From Saccharicrinis sp963663905 (lineage in GTDB: Bacteria; Bacteroidota; Bacteroidia; Bacteroidales; Marinilabiliaceae): DNA of 64,000 bases. The first letter of the stretch is position 1; each line of letters starts with the position of its first letter. Positions 1 through 7,477 of the stretch are shown piece after piece. Below the pieces are notes generated by a model. The model made no database searches, was not told the origin of the DNA, and saw nothing but the letters and a program-made list of their open reading frames with translations. Both the position numbers and the translations under genes were made by a program. Where the stretch lies: NCBI GenBank assembly GCA_963663905.2, contig OY760657.1, positions 1,798,001 through 1,862,000 of the forward strand, in the 5' to 3' direction.

Positions 1-384
1 TACAATATTATTGTAGTTTGTATTTTTCTTGCATTAATATCCTATTTCTTACTCAGTCTTTCTTTTTTAAATGTTGGAATTATCATAGTTGCTATTATAG
101 CACTTGACTTTGGAGTTCAGGGCACAATGGTTTCTAATCAAACAGTAATCATTAGTTTAAACAGTGACGAAAGGAGCAGATTGAATACCGTTTTTATTGT
201 TGCTAACTTTTTGGGAGGTGCTTTGGGGTCAGCATTTGGTTCGGTAATATGGGATATTTATGGCTGGACTGGTGTGTGCGCACTAGGAGCATCAATGATT
301 TTTGTGGCATTGCTGATCAATATTAAAATTAAAAATGCAATTGGTGTATTGGTACCACAACTGGTAAAAGGGAAAAATCAATAA
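1..384 (+). CDS. MFS transporter, C-terminal fragment (5' end outside window)
   Basis: The reading frame is open from base 1 to a TAA at 382-384, so only the last 127 codons are present. The visible part holds three to four hydrophobic helices separated by a short charged loop (residues NSDERSRLN), a pattern typical of the C-terminal half of major facilitator superfamily carriers, where a loop rich in Arg and Ser precedes the Ala/Gly-rich helix FIVANFLGGALGSAFGS. It would sit in the inner membrane and export or import a small solute; the substrate cannot be told. It lies 86 bp upstream of the alcohol dehydrogenase in the same direction and may belong to the same transcription unit. An internal ATG at 127 exists but is within a helix and is not a likely start. 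Confidence 0.75.
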   Translation, partial: YNIIVVCIFLALISYFLLSLSFLNVGIIIVAIIALDFGVQGTMVSNQTVIISLNSDERSRLNTVFIVANFLGGALGSAFGSVIWDIYGWTGVCALGASMIFVALLINIKIKNAIGVLVPQLVKGKNQ

Positions 385-470
385 TTGAATTATGAATTCT
401 GAATATTGAACTTGTTTGTAATATATTATCAATTGATCAACTTAATTTTTAATAACTTAAATGTATCATT

Positions 471-1670
471 ATGAGTGAGGATAAAATCAACAAAACACAA
501 TCTCGCAGAGATTTCCTTCAAAAAACTGCCATTGCAGGTGCAGGTGCTTCTTTTTTATTAAGTAATCCGATATCAGCTTTTGCTGGTAATAAAAATTCAA
601 ACAATATGAGTCAAAATATAAAGTCAAAAGGCTATGCCGCTTTTGATACTTCAGGCGAGCTTAAGCCATGGGTTTTTGAACGTCGTCCGGTAGGAGATAA
701 TGATGTTCTGATTGATGTTAAGTATGCAAGTATTTGCCATTCGGATATCCATCAAATGAAAGGACATTGGGGTCCACAACAATATCCTCAGATTCCGGGT
801 CACGAGATTGTGGGTATTGTTACTTCTGTAGGTAAAAATGTTACCAAATTTAAAGTGGGCGATCGTGCCGGAGTGGGATGTATGGTTGATAGTTGTATGG
901 CATGTAATAGCTGTACTCATGGTGAGGAACATTATTGCGAAAACGGACAAACACTTTTTACATACGGATATCCTGATAAAAATTCGCCAACAGGAATCAC
1001 TCAGGGTGGATATGCGACCAATATTGTTGTAAGAGATCATTTTGCAGTTCATATTCCTGAACACATCTCACTTCAGGAAGCAGCACCTTTATTATGTGCT
1101 GGTATTACAACTTATTCTCCTTTAATGAAAGAAGATTTTAAGATTGGAGATAAAGTTGGTGTGGCCGGTATTGGAGGATTAGGTCATTTAGCAGTAAAAT
1201 TAGCTGTTTCAAAAGGTGCTGAAGTATACGCATTTACAACATCTCCTGATAAAGTGGATGATATTAAATCCTGGGGAGCTAAAGATGTGATTGTAGTTGA
1301 CGAAAAATTTAGCAGCATGGGCGCTTATGCTAAAAAGCTTGATTACATGATTTGTACCATACCATATCAATTCAATGTTGCACCTTATGTAGCTTGCGTA
1401 AAACCTTACGGAAACTTTACTTATGTTGGAATGCCTGAAGGTTTTGCAATTAACTTAAGCAATATCGCACTGGCTGCAACCCGAGTTAATTTTAATGCAT
1501 CGTTAATTGGTGGTATACCAGAAACACAGGAAGTAGTTCATTATTGTGCAGATAATGGAATTAAACCTGACATCAAAATGATTTCGGCTAAAGAAATTAA
1601 TGAGGCATGGAAGAATGTTGAAAACAGAAAAGCACGTTACAGATATGTAATTGATGCTGCTACATTTTAA
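471..1670 (+). CDS. Zinc-dependent alcohol dehydrogenase (YahK/CAD type) with Tat signal
   Basis: A 399-aa medium-chain dehydrogenase expected to interconvert aldehydes and alcohols with NADP(H). Catalytic zinc ligands are visible as Cys89-His90, His111-Glu112 (GHE) and Cys209; four cysteines of the structural zinc lobe follow in CMVDSCMACNSC and HYC; the Rossmann glycine motif is GIGGLGH. The family is normally about 350 aa and cytosolic. Here the first ~40 residues form a twin-arginine signal (SRRDFLQK, then an Ala/Gly-rich hydrophobic stretch ending near SAFA), and the catalytic domain begins around an internal Met46 (ATG at 606). Export of the folded enzyme to the periplasm is therefore predicted, unless the internal start is used. 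It is followed 44 bp later by an aldo/keto reductase, suggesting a shared carbonyl-reduction role. Confidence 0.9.
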   Translation: MSEDKINKTQSRRDFLQKTAIAGAGASFLLSNPISAFAGNKNSNNMSQNIKSKGYAAFDTSGELKPWVFERRPVGDNDVLIDVKYASICHSDIHQMKGHWGPQQYPQIPGHEIVGIVTSVGKNVTKFKVGDRAGVGCMVDSCMACNSCTHGEEHYCENGQTLFTYGYPDKNSPTGITQGGYATNIVVRDHFAVHIPEHISLQEAAPLLCAGITTYSPLMKEDFKIGDKVGVAGIGGLGHLAVKLAVSKGAEVYAFTTSPDKVDDIKSWGAKDVIVVDEKFSSMGAYAKKLDYMICTIPYQFNVAPYVACVKPYGNFTYVGMPEGFAINLSNIALAATRVNFNASLIGGIPETQEVVHYCADNGIKPDIKMISAKEINEAWKNVENRKARYRYVIDAATF

Positions 1671-1714
1671 TTGTAGTAGGTTGTTTTATAGTTAAATGAA
1701 TAAAATAAATAATT

Positions 1715-2581
1715 ATGATTTTAGAAGAAAAATATAAGTTATCCAATGGATTGGAAATTCCAAAGTTAGGATTAGGAACATGGTTTATTAGTGATGCTAA
1801 TGCAGCACAGGCTGTTAAAGATGCTGTGAGTTTAGGTTATAAACATATTGATACTGCTCAGGCTTATCAAAACGAAAGAGGTGTTGGTGAAGGAGTTATA
1901 AATTGCGGCGTTGCAAGAGAAAAACTATTTGTAACTACAAAATTGGCAGCAGAGGTAAAATCTTATGACGAAGCAGTTGCTGCAATAGATAATTCTCTTA
2001 AAACAATGGGATTGGATTATATTGATTTGATGATTATTCATAGTCCTAAACCATGGATGGAATTTCATGAAGAAGATTCGTACACTGAAGGTAATAGAGA
2101 AGCATGGAAGGCATTGGAAGATGCTTATAAAGCAGGTAAACTTAAATCAATAGGGCTTTCAAACTTTCAAATAGAGGATGTGGAAAATATTTTGAAATCA
2201 TGCACTGTAAAACCAATGGTAAATCAAATATTGGCACACATAAGTAACACTCCCAAAGAGTTGATTGCCTATTGTAAAGAAAACGATATTCTTGTTGAAG
2301 CATATTCACCTGTAGCTCATGGTGAGTTAATGAAAAACGAAAAAGTAACTAAAATGGCTGAAAAATATAATGTTTCAGTTCCTCAGTTATCTATTCGTTA
2401 TTGCATTGAATTAGGATTACTTCCTTTACCAAAAACTGCTAATCCTGCTCACATGAAAAATAATGCTGATTTAGAATTTGTTATTTCTAAAGAAGATATG
2501 GAAGTATTGTATAACATGGAGCAAATCAAAGATTATGGTGATGCAAGCATGTTTCCTGTATATGGAGGAAAATTAAAATAA
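1715..2581 (+). CDS. Aldo/keto reductase
   Basis: A 288-aa NADPH-dependent oxidoreductase of the AKR superfamily (TIM barrel). The catalytic tetrad is visible: Asp46 and Tyr51 in IDTAQAYQNE, Lys76 in FVTTKL and His109 in MIIHSP. The nucleotide-binding C-terminal part contains PLPKTANPAHMKNN, equivalent to the usual IPKS loop. Length and motif order match the 2,5-diketo-gluconate reductase-like branch of the family. No signal peptide, so it should be cytosolic. It lies 44 bp after the Tat-linked alcohol dehydrogenase and 78 bp before a small lipoprotein gene, in one direction. The physiological substrate is not evident; reduction of reactive aldehydes or quinones is the usual role in this gene neighbourhood. 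Confidence 0.92.
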   Translation: MILEEKYKLSNGLEIPKLGLGTWFISDANAAQAVKDAVSLGYKHIDTAQAYQNERGVGEGVINCGVAREKLFVTTKLAAEVKSYDEAVAAIDNSLKTMGLDYIDLMIIHSPKPWMEFHEEDSYTEGNREAWKALEDAYKAGKLKSIGLSNFQIEDVENILKSCTVKPMVNQILAHISNTPKELIAYCKENDILVEAYSPVAHGELMKNEKVTKMAEKYNVSVPQLSIRYCIELGLLPLPKTANPAHMKNNADLEFVISKEDMEVLYNMEQIKDYGDASMFPVYGGKLK

Positions 2582-2659
2582 CATCAACGAACTTAATCAC
2601 CATAACAAACTTTATTTTAAGATATATGAGATTGAAATCGGTTTCTAACGTGATATAAA

Positions 2660-3187
2660 ATGAAGAATAAACTGTTTTTTATAAGTGCTATAGTTTTTTT
2701 AATGTTTTCCATTGCTTGTTCCGGTGAAAATGAAGGTTCTGATTTATCAAAAGAAGATACTGTTAATGAAAATACCAATGACTCCACAGAGGATGATAAT
2801 TCAGATTCAACGGATGATAATATAACAACAAATAAAATGAATATTAAAATAGGAGATGTAGTATTAACTGCAACACTGGTAGAAAACTCTTCAACAGCAG
2901 CATTAAAAAAAGCGCTTTCAGAGGCACCTATTACCATTAATATGAGTGATTATGGAAACATGGAAAAAGTAGGTTCTTTGGGTAGAGATTTTCCTAGAAA
3001 CGATGAATCTATCACTACCGAAGCCGGGGATTTAATACTTTATCAGGGTAGCGCTTTTGTTATTTATTATGCTTCAAATAGCTGGAGTTTTACCCGACTT
3101 GGTAAAATTGATAATATATCTGCATCTGAGTTGAAATCTACGTTAGGCGAAGGTAATGTTACAGTTACCTTATCATTGGGCGAATAA
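2660..3187 (+). CDS. Cyclophilin-like fold lipoprotein
   Basis: A 175-aa protein with a lipoprotein signal (hydrophobic residues 5-18, lipobox FSIAC), then an acidic Asp/Ser/Thr/Asn-rich linker to about residue 55. The C-terminal ~120 residues match the cyclophilin-like family (KIGDVVLTATLVENSSTAALKKALSE, then NMSDYGNMEKVGSLGRDFP, EAGDLILYQGSAFVIYY and FTRLGKID), a small beta-barrel fold often found next to aldo/keto reductases and tautomerases. The family has no established reaction. The linker suggests tethering to the outer or inner membrane facing the periplasm or the outside. Likely co-transcribed with its neighbours. Confidence 0.8.
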   Translation: MKNKLFFISAIVFLMFSIACSGENEGSDLSKEDTVNENTNDSTEDDNSDSTDDNITTNKMNIKIGDVVLTATLVENSSTAALKKALSEAPITINMSDYGNMEKVGSLGRDFPRNDESITTEAGDLILYQGSAFVIYYASNSWSFTRLGKIDNISASELKSTLGEGNVTVTLSLGE

Positions 3188-3232
3188 TAGATATTTGATA
3201 ACTAACGAATAAAATACGTAAATAAAATTTTT

Positions 3233-3460
3233 ATGCCACATTTTCAAATAAAGTTACTTGAAGGAAAATCGGAAGAACAAAAGCAAGAGTTAGCAAAAGA
3301 AATGGTTAAAGTTGCTCAAAAAGTTCTTGGATATGGCGAAGAATCATTTTCTGTTTCTATTGAAGATTTTTCTTTAGAAGATTGGAAGAATGAGGTTTAT
3401 CCCAAAGATATAATGGCTAATAAGAATATCCTGTATAAAGAGCCTGGTTATGAAATGTAA
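3233..3460 (+). CDS. 4-oxalocrotonate tautomerase family protein
   Basis: A 75-aa protein starting Met-Pro; removal of Met would leave the N-terminal Pro that serves as the catalytic base in the tautomerase superfamily. The pattern PHFQIKLLEGKSEEQKQELAKEM followed by an amphipathic helix and a short beta strand is that of small (60-80 aa) 4-OT-like tautomerases, which act as oligomers in the cytosol. The natural substrate is unknown. The 45-bp gap from the preceding lipoprotein gene supports operonic expression. Confidence 0.82.
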   Translation: MPHFQIKLLEGKSEEQKQELAKEMVKVAQKVLGYGEESFSVSIEDFSLEDWKNEVYPKDIMANKNILYKEPGYEM

Positions 3461-3502
3461 GGTATTAATATTTAATCCTATATATTGATTTTCATACATT
3501 CT

Positions 3503-3538
3503 GTAATTAAGGTAATTGTATCCGTAATTAAGGTAATT
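3503..3538 (+). promoter_or_regulatory. Two direct repeats with 21-bp period upstream of the CMD gene
   Basis: The 15-mer GTAATTAAGGTAATT occurs twice, at 3503-3517 and 3524-3538, identical, with a 21-bp spacing, that is two helical turns. It ends 64 bp before the start codon at 3603. Direct repeats on one helix face are typical of AraC-family or similar activator sites; that this is an operator is an inference. Confidence 0.5.
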
Positions 3539-3602
3539 TAAGCCGAATGTTTATACTGATCTTTGTATTGTAAGAAAAGAACAAGGCATCAATATTTTAA
3601 TT

Positions 3603-4361
3603 ATGAACCGAACAGAATTAAGTAAACAGAAATTCGAGGAGTTATTTGGCAATCATGTTGGTCCTTTGGCTGGTACGGATCCTGATTTACAAGATATGCT
3701 AAATCACTTTGTTTTTGGAGAAGTTTTTTATCATGGTGATTTATCAGATAAATTAAGAGAGTTAATAACATTGGTTGTATTAACAACAAACCAAACACTA
3801 GATCAACTACAGGCACATGTATTTGCCGCGTTAAATATTGGTGTATCACCAGTTGCTATAAAAGAAGCCATTTATCAATGTGTACCTTATTTAGGTTTTC
3901 CAAAAACATTAAATGCGATTAATAAGGTAAATGAGGTGTTTAAAATGCAAAATATTTCACTTCCTGTTGAAAGTCAAAAAACTGTTACTGAAGAAACCAG
4001 ATTTGAAGACGGACTTAAAGTACAGAAGAGCATTTTTGGTGAAGTTATTGATCAAATGCATCAAAATGCTCCTGAAAATCAAAAACATATTCAAAATTAC
4101 CTTTCGGCGTTTTGTTTTGGAGATGTTTACACCAGAAAGTGTCTTGATTTAAAAACAAGAGAGTTGTTGACTCTTTGTATTTTAAGTGCTCTGGGTGGAT
4201 GTGAGAGCCAGGTAAAATCACATGTTTTTGGTAATTTAAAAGTAGGTAACGATAAAACCACTATGCTTGTAGCAATAACACATTGCTTACCTTATATGGG
4301 GTTCCCAAGAACTTTAAATGCCATAAGTTGTATTAACGAAGTAATTCCGGAAAATAAATAA
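3603..4361 (+). CDS. Double carboxymuconolactone decarboxylase (CMD) domain protein
   Basis: A 252-aa protein made of two tandem CMD/AhpD-like helical domains, roughly residues 20-110 and 145-245. Each repeat ends in a nearly identical phrase (CVPYLGFPKTLNAINKVNEV and CLPYMGFPRTLNAISCINEV) and each carries a LRELITL/TRELLTL helix. CMD proteins act as decarboxylases or as thiol-linked peroxidase partners, but the CxxC redox motif of AhpD is not seen here. No signal peptide, so cytosolic. Preceded by an exact direct repeat likely to be a regulatory site, and followed 132 bp later by a cupin that is a frequent CMD partner, sometimes fused to it. Confidence 0.88.
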   Translation: MNRTELSKQKFEELFGNHVGPLAGTDPDLQDMLNHFVFGEVFYHGDLSDKLRELITLVVLTTNQTLDQLQAHVFAALNIGVSPVAIKEAIYQCVPYLGFPKTLNAINKVNEVFKMQNISLPVESQKTVTEETRFEDGLKVQKSIFGEVIDQMHQNAPENQKHIQNYLSAFCFGDVYTRKCLDLKTRELLTLCILSALGGCESQVKSHVFGNLKVGNDKTTMLVAITHCLPYMGFPRTLNAISCINEVIPENK

Positions 4362-4493
4362 GAATATTAATCAATTGTTCGTTAGATAATATTTATTATC
4401 AGATGAATAGATGTGACTAATGTATATAAAATTTATTGTCTAAAGTCTATAAGCTCTTATCTAACGATCTATAAAAATTAGGAGAAAATAAAA

Positions 4494-4892
4494 ATGAGTG
4501 ATTTTAAACAAATATTTCCATTAGGACAGAAGAATGATGCTTATGCTCAGTATTTTATCGGACAAAGTTATATTTCATTATTAACTTTAGAAGGTGTGCC
4601 AACCTTTAATGTAACATTTGAACCGGGTTGTAGAAATAATTGGCATATTCATAATGGAGGCGGACAAATTTTGCTTTGTACTGCAGGTACAGGGTGGTAT
4701 CAGGAAGAAGGAAAACCTGCACAGGCCTTAAAACCGGGTGATGTTGTAAATATTCCTGCAGGTGTTAATCACTGGCATGGTGCAAGTAAAGACAGCTGGT
4801 TTGCTCACGTAGCGATGTCAGTACCGGTTCCTGGGTCAACAACAGAATGGGGCGGACCTGTTACTGATGAAGAATATAATATGTTAGGGTGA
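4494..4892 (+). CDS. Cupin domain protein
   Basis: A 132-aa single-domain cupin. Metal-binding motif 1 is seen as WHIHNGGGQILLCTAGTGW and motif 2 as LKPGDVVNIPAGVNHWHGA, giving the usual His/Gln or Glu/His ligands. This type is often found beside or fused to carboxymuconolactone decarboxylases, as here. Cytosolic. The exact reaction is unknown; isomerase, dioxygenase or binding functions are all possible in the family. Confidence 0.87.
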   Translation: MSDFKQIFPLGQKNDAYAQYFIGQSYISLLTLEGVPTFNVTFEPGCRNNWHIHNGGGQILLCTAGTGWYQEEGKPAQALKPGDVVNIPAGVNHWHGASKDSWFAHVAMSVPVPGSTTEWGGPVTDEEYNMLG

Positions 4893-5212
4893 TAAATTAA
4901 TAGGTTAAATGGAACATGAAGAATGAAATTTTCAGCTTGGTGATTTTACCACGGAGGCCTGGAGGTTATGAAGTTTTCTGTTTTCAAAAGGTTATAAATT
5001 GTATTACAAGTGTGCACGTGCGGTAGTGGAGTTATATAATATGATTGGTAAGCTAGCTGTATATCAAGGCCAGAGGCCTGTCATCTTTGTAGCCGGGGAT
5101 GTTTGTCCATGGAATTAATCATTCAGTAAATCAAAGGGGTGTAGCCAAGATATCTAAATGTTGGGTAATATAATCCTTTGTTTTTAAAGGTTTTACAAGT
5201 AATAAAATAGAA
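4893..5212. other. Intergenic region with degenerate hairpin repeat, no gene seen
   Basis: These 320 bases lack a convincing reading frame. They are richer in G and C than the surroundings around 5020-5115. An imperfect hairpin lies at 5093-5112 (CCGGGGAT, loop GTTT, GTCCATGG; one mismatch and two G-T pairs). It may be a decayed copy of a dispersed palindromic repeat or a terminator after the cupin gene. Confidence 0.35.
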
Positions 5213-6292
5213 ATGAGAAAAATATTAATGGTGGGAGTGATGTCAATATTAGTATTGACACAAGCATGTACGAATACTAATACAGAAAAAAATACAAAAC
5301 AAGAAAATACAGAACAAATGAAAAATACAGAACAAGAAGAACATTATACTTTTCAATTAAGTGATAAAGTTACTCGTGAAAAAGTATCTTTTAAAAATCG
5401 TTATGGTATTACTTTGGTAGGTGATTTATATTTACCAAAAGACAGAGGTACAGAGCCTCTTCCGGCTCTTGCTGTTAGCGGACCTTACGGAGCTGTTAAA
5501 GAACAATCATCAGGTTTGTATGCTAATGAATTAGCACAAAGAGGATTTGCTGTTGTAGCATTTGATCCTTCATATACAGGTGAAAGTAGTGGCGAACCTC
5601 GAAATGTAGCTTCTCCTGATATTAATACAGAAGACTTTAGTGCTGCAATTGATTTTCTTGGAATTCAACCTTTTGTAAACAGAGAAAGAGTTGGTATTAT
5701 GGGTATCTGTGGTTTTGGCGGAATGGGCTTAAATGCTGCAGCTGCTGATAAGAGAGTTAAAGCTATAGCCGTAGCTAGTATGTACGATATGTCACGTGTA
5801 ACAGCTAAAGGATATTTCGATAGTATGACAGCAGAACAACGTTCTCAGTTATTAGAGCAATTAGGTCAACAACGATGGAAAGATGCAGAGGCTGGAACAC
5901 CGGCTTATGGAACAGCAGGATTACCTACTCCTGAACAATTAACAGGAAACGAACCTGAATTTGTAAAAGGTTATGTGAACTATTATAAAACAGAAAGAGG
6001 TTTTCACCCACGTTCTATTAACTCAAATGGTTCATGGACTGCAACAAATGCTTTATCATTCATGAATATGCCATTGTTGACATACATTAGTGAAATTTCT
6101 CCTCGTCCTATTTTAATTATTGCAGGAGAAAATGCTCACTCTCGTTATTTTAGCGAAGATGCTTATAAAGCAGCAAATGAGCCAAAAGAGCTGATGATTA
6201 TACCAGGTGCTGTACATACTGATTTATATGATAAAACAGATGTTATTCCTTTTGATAAATTGGAAATTTTCTTTAAAGAGAATTTAAAATAA
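5213..6292 (+). CDS. Alpha/beta hydrolase lipoprotein with Cys at the nucleophile position
   Basis: A 359-aa predicted lipoprotein (signal with lipobox LTQAC) followed by an Asn/Thr/Glu/Gln-rich linker to about residue 45, then an alpha/beta hydrolase domain. The nucleophile elbow reads GICGFGG, that is G-x-C-x-x-G-G, with Cys where peptidase-S15-type relatives have Ser. The segment ISPRPILIIAGENAHS with nearby Asp/Glu and the terminal GAVHTDLYD supply the acid and the His. Related proteins are annotated as YcjY-like or dienelactone-hydrolase-like. Location is periplasmic or surface. The substrate is not known. A clear hairpin terminator follows the gene. Confidence 0.85.
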   Translation: MRKILMVGVMSILVLTQACTNTNTEKNTKQENTEQMKNTEQEEHYTFQLSDKVTREKVSFKNRYGITLVGDLYLPKDRGTEPLPALAVSGPYGAVKEQSSGLYANELAQRGFAVVAFDPSYTGESSGEPRNVASPDINTEDFSAAIDFLGIQPFVNRERVGIMGICGFGGMGLNAAAADKRVKAIAVASMYDMSRVTAKGYFDSMTAEQRSQLLEQLGQQRWKDAEAGTPAYGTAGLPTPEQLTGNEPEFVKGYVNYYKTERGFHPRSINSNGSWTATNALSFMNMPLLTYISEISPRPILIIAGENAHSRYFSEDAYKAANEPKELMIIPGAVHTDLYDKTDVIPFDKLEIFFKENLK

Positions 6293-6336
6293 TTGTTTTC
6301 CAATGACAAAAACTCAGTTAATATTTGAGTTTGCAG

Positions 6337-6367
6337 AGCCTTACTTACTGTAAGGCTTTGTTTTATT
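6337..6367 (+). terminator. Rho-independent terminator
   Basis: Stem AGCCTTAC / GTAAGGCT (8 bp, loop TTACT) at 6337-6357 followed by TTGTTTTATT. It ends the transcription unit of the preceding hydrolase. Confidence 0.8.
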
Positions 6368-6399
6368 ATATAAAAGCTATAATAAATAATTTTTAAAAT

Positions 6400-7266
6400 A
6401 TGAAACTAGTATTCAAATCAGCTGTATTAATATGTATCATCTCTTTATCAATATCTTGCAGTAGTAATATAAAACAAAAATCACAAAATGGAGTTTCTGA
6501 AAATCCTGTAACCAGGTCTATAGAACTAAATGGAGCAGTAGGAAAGCTAAAATCAATAATGCAAATACCCCAATTAGAAAATAATGAAAAATGTCCTTTG
6601 GTAATTTTAATGCATGGTGTATTTTCTAATAAGGAATTTCCTATTATCAGTGAATTAGCAAAAGAGTTGCAGCAAAAAGGAATCGCTTCTATTCGATTTG
6701 ATTTTAATGGACATGGGGAAAGCGATGGTGAATTCAAAAATATGACGGTTCCTTTAGAGGTAAAAGATGCATTGGCTGTATATAATTACTGCAGATCTTT
6801 AGACTTTGTATCTAACATCAGTTTAATCGGGCACTCACAAGGTGGAGTTGTTACTTCTTTGGTAGGAGGTGAATTAAAAGAAGCAATTAAAAGTATTGTT
6901 TTGTTGGCTCCAGCAGCTGTTATGGTAGATCAAACTAAAGCAGGTATAATGATGGGGGTTCAATTTGATCCAAATAATATTCCTGAAAGTATCTCAGTAT
7001 TTAATCATACAGTAGGGCACGATTACCTGGCAACTTGTCAAAATTTAAATATTTATGAAAATGCGGCAAACTATCAAGGTCCTGTTTGTATTATTCATGG
7101 TATAGCAGATCAGGTGGTGCCTTATTCTTATAGCGAAAAGTATGATGTAATGTATAATAATAGTATTTTACACTTAATGAAAGGAGAAAGTCACCTTTTT
7201 GATAAAGATATGTTTTCTGCAGCCAATATTGCTGTGGAGTTTATAGTAAAACAAACTGCTATTTAA
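6400..7266 (+). CDS. Alpha/beta hydrolase lipoprotein (serine esterase type)
   Basis: A 288-aa lipoprotein with lipobox LSISC near residue 20. The catalytic triad is visible: Ser146 in GHSQGG, Asp237 in HGIADQVVP and His265 in GESHLF. The oxyanion-loop motif MHGVFSN and the downstream FDFNGHGESDGE match the classic esterase/acyltransferase branch of the alpha/beta hydrolases. It would act in the periplasm or at the cell surface as a carboxylesterase; acetyl or feruloyl ester removal from hemicellulose is conceivable given the xylan enzymes that follow, but this is inference. A terminator lies between this gene and the upstream hydrolase, so it has its own promoter. Confidence 0.85.
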   Translation: MKLVFKSAVLICIISLSISCSSNIKQKSQNGVSENPVTRSIELNGAVGKLKSIMQIPQLENNEKCPLVILMHGVFSNKEFPIISELAKELQQKGIASIRFDFNGHGESDGEFKNMTVPLEVKDALAVYNYCRSLDFVSNISLIGHSQGGVVTSLVGGELKEAIKSIVLLAPAAVMVDQTKAGIMMGVQFDPNNIPESISVFNHTVGHDYLATCQNLNIYENAANYQGPVCIIHGIADQVVPYSYSEKYDVMYNNSILHLMKGESHLFDKDMFSAANIAVEFIVKQTAI

Positions 7267-7477
7267 TTTATTTTACTTGATAATTACAAGTTTGACTTAA
7301 ATAATGAAGAATTCAAAATCATTAGATTTAGGTCTTTAATAACTGGTTTTTAGTGGATAAAATAATAAAAAGGAGGACTATATTGTAAAAAACTTATTCA
7401 AGTGGGTTGTAAATTTATTTTATAGAGGCATAAACATTAATTTTATCATTCGAAGTAATTAATAATTTAAATCTATT

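Noticed and set aside
651..1064. Minus-strand 137-aa open frame in the alcohol dehydrogenase gene
   Set aside because: It is entirely antisense to a gene with clear catalytic motifs.
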